Shown here piece after piece: positions 6,707 to 7,121 of a DNA stretch of 7,121 nucleotides. Both the position numbers and the translations under genes were made by a program. A model generated the notes under the pieces. That model had not been told where the DNA came from and made no database searches. It was given only the letters and a program-made list of their open reading frames with translations. Numbering within the stretch: position 1 is the stretch's first letter; each line of letters starts with the position of its first letter. The stretch spans positions 1 to 7,121 of the forward strand of contig JAKSBM010000749.1 in assembly GCA_022361135.1 (NCBI GenBank), written 5' to 3'. The stretch comes from Desulfobacterales bacterium. GTDB lineage: Bacteria; Desulfobacterota; Desulfobacteria; Desulfobacterales; Desulfobacteraceae.

Positions 6707-6746
6707 AGTCCCGTGATCGGTGTTTGCCGGTTGCGGGGCTTTTTTT
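6707..6746 (+). terminator. Rho-independent terminator
   Basis: A 14-bp continuous stem (6707-6720 with 6727-6740, including four G-T pairs) closes a 6-nt TGTTTG loop and runs straight into T6740-6746, a seven-T run. This is a canonical intrinsic terminator for the + strand. It stands second in tandem after the hairpin at 6656-6684 and ends the transcript of the VCBS gene. Confidence 0.88.
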
Positions 6747-6828
6747 GCGCCCAAAGGGTTTGTTTCTTCCGTTTTTTTGTATGTGGGTATACTGCTTTCC
6801 TGTAATTGGACTTGGTGGGATTCAGGGC

Positions 6829-6872
6829 CATTTCCAAAACTTCGGCCTGGGGACCTCAAACAATTGGAAATG
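6829..6872. repeat. Perfect 9-bp inverted repeat
   Basis: CATTTCCAA (6829-6837) and TTGGAAATG (6864-6872) are exact reverse complements separated by 26 nt. No T-run follows on either strand, so it is not an intrinsic terminator. It may be an operator-like site, the ends of a small element, or chance. Confidence 0.35.
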
Positions 6873-7057
6873 TCACCTCCATTCCATTGCGGTTCTGTAG
6901 CTTCGACTTTCGAAGGGTCTTCAAACGCCTCCCCCAGCGCTCGGATCTATAGCGGTTCCCAAAAAAACGTTCCGATTGAATGGACCTTTTCCTATTTGAT
7001 TTGAAGCTTTTTTTCTCAACCCGGCGATGACGGGGGGAGGAAGATTCCGCTACCACC

Positions 7058-7080
7058 GTTGCGGTCGTCCTGACCGCAAC
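7058..7080. repeat. Perfect 9-bp hairpin near the right edge
   Basis: GTTGCGGTC (7058-7066) and GACCGCAAC (7072-7080) are exact reverse complements around a 5-nt loop (GTCCT). The stem is strong and GC-rich, without a T-run on either side. It resembles the compact hairpins of REP-type intergenic repeats, but family membership cannot be tested here. Confidence 0.45.
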
Positions 7081-7121
7081 TCCTGCGAAGGACTCTGTCC
7101 CATTCGTCCTGAAGCTGCCAG

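Larger units (their letters stand above)
6747..7121. other. 375-nt stretch without a convincing gene
   Basis: After the terminator I see no + strand gene with a ribosome site. The stretch is richer in A/T runs than the genes (T7 at 6771-6777, A7 at 6961-6967, T7 at 7008-7014). It contains several inverted repeats: 6829-6872 (9-bp arms), 6901-6915 (CTTCGA/TCGAAG) and 7058-7080 (9-bp arms). On the - strand a frame stays open from the window edge (7119) to TGA at 6856-6858, 87 codons rich in Arg, Lys and Ser, with only a GTG at 7056 as an internal start in its first part. It could be the end of a small reverse gene, a decayed gene, or a dispersed intergenic repeat; I cannot decide from this window. 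Confidence 0.4.

Noticed and set aside
5531..6859. 442-codon open frame on the - strand across the VCBS gene
   Set aside because: It is antisense to a well-supported gene with signal peptide, repeats and ribosome site. Its product shows no recognisable motif, and it begins beyond the terminators of the + strand gene.
6720..7004. 94-codon + strand frame starting in the terminator
   Set aside because: Its start lies in the loop and stem of the Rho-independent terminator, there is no ribosome site, and the product (hydrophobic start, then low-information sequence) matches nothing I know.
1..7121. CRISPR array, tRNA/rRNA genes, transposase or integrase genes
   Set aside because: No regular spaced repeats, no tRNA cloverleaf or conserved rRNA segments, and no transposase or integrase motifs were found by reading; the window is mostly compact housekeeping genes.

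Overview
The window looks like chromosomal core sequence from a moderately GC-rich Gram-negative bacterium, most likely a sulfate reducer of the Desulfobacterota (Desulfobacteraceae-like). This rests on the SPOR protein's N-terminal style, the order argS - SPOR gene - gatC - gatA, an endonuclease-type MutL, and frequent CCGG, GCC and CTG usage. The taxonomic call is an inference from protein style; no search was run.

Layout: all supported genes lie on the + strand. Positions 1-858 hold the 3' end of argS (arginyl-tRNA synthetase) and, 2 nt later, a membrane-anchored SPOR-domain protein. Positions 861-2638 hold gatC and gatA, two subunits of the tRNA-dependent amidotransferase; gatB is not in the window. 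A hairpin surrounds the gatA stop codon. Positions 2667-2855 encode an unrecognised 62-residue protein whose stop overlaps the start of mutL (2855-4873). Gaps from argS to mutL are at most 28 nt, so this stretch probably works as one operon joining tRNA charging, a cell-envelope protein and mismatch repair.

After mutL a 159-nt spacer carries a consensus -10 element, an inverted repeat and a strong Shine-Dalgarno sequence before a TTG-initiated gene (5033-6640). That gene encodes a secreted protein with a TolB/CsgG-like N-terminal domain followed by FG-GAP/VCBS-type calcium-binding repeats. Two hairpins in tandem end the transcript (6656-6746), the second being a textbook Rho-independent terminator.

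The last 375 nt (6747-7121) hold no convincing gene. They contain inverted repeats and a basic reverse-strand reading frame that runs off the window edge.

Most of the window is ordinary housekeeping sequence. The points most worth checking are an in-frame A_AAA_AAG slippery heptamer in the mutL linker that could yield an ATPase-only MutL, the small protein coupled to mutL, the architecture of the secreted repeat protein, and the nature of the 3' tail.
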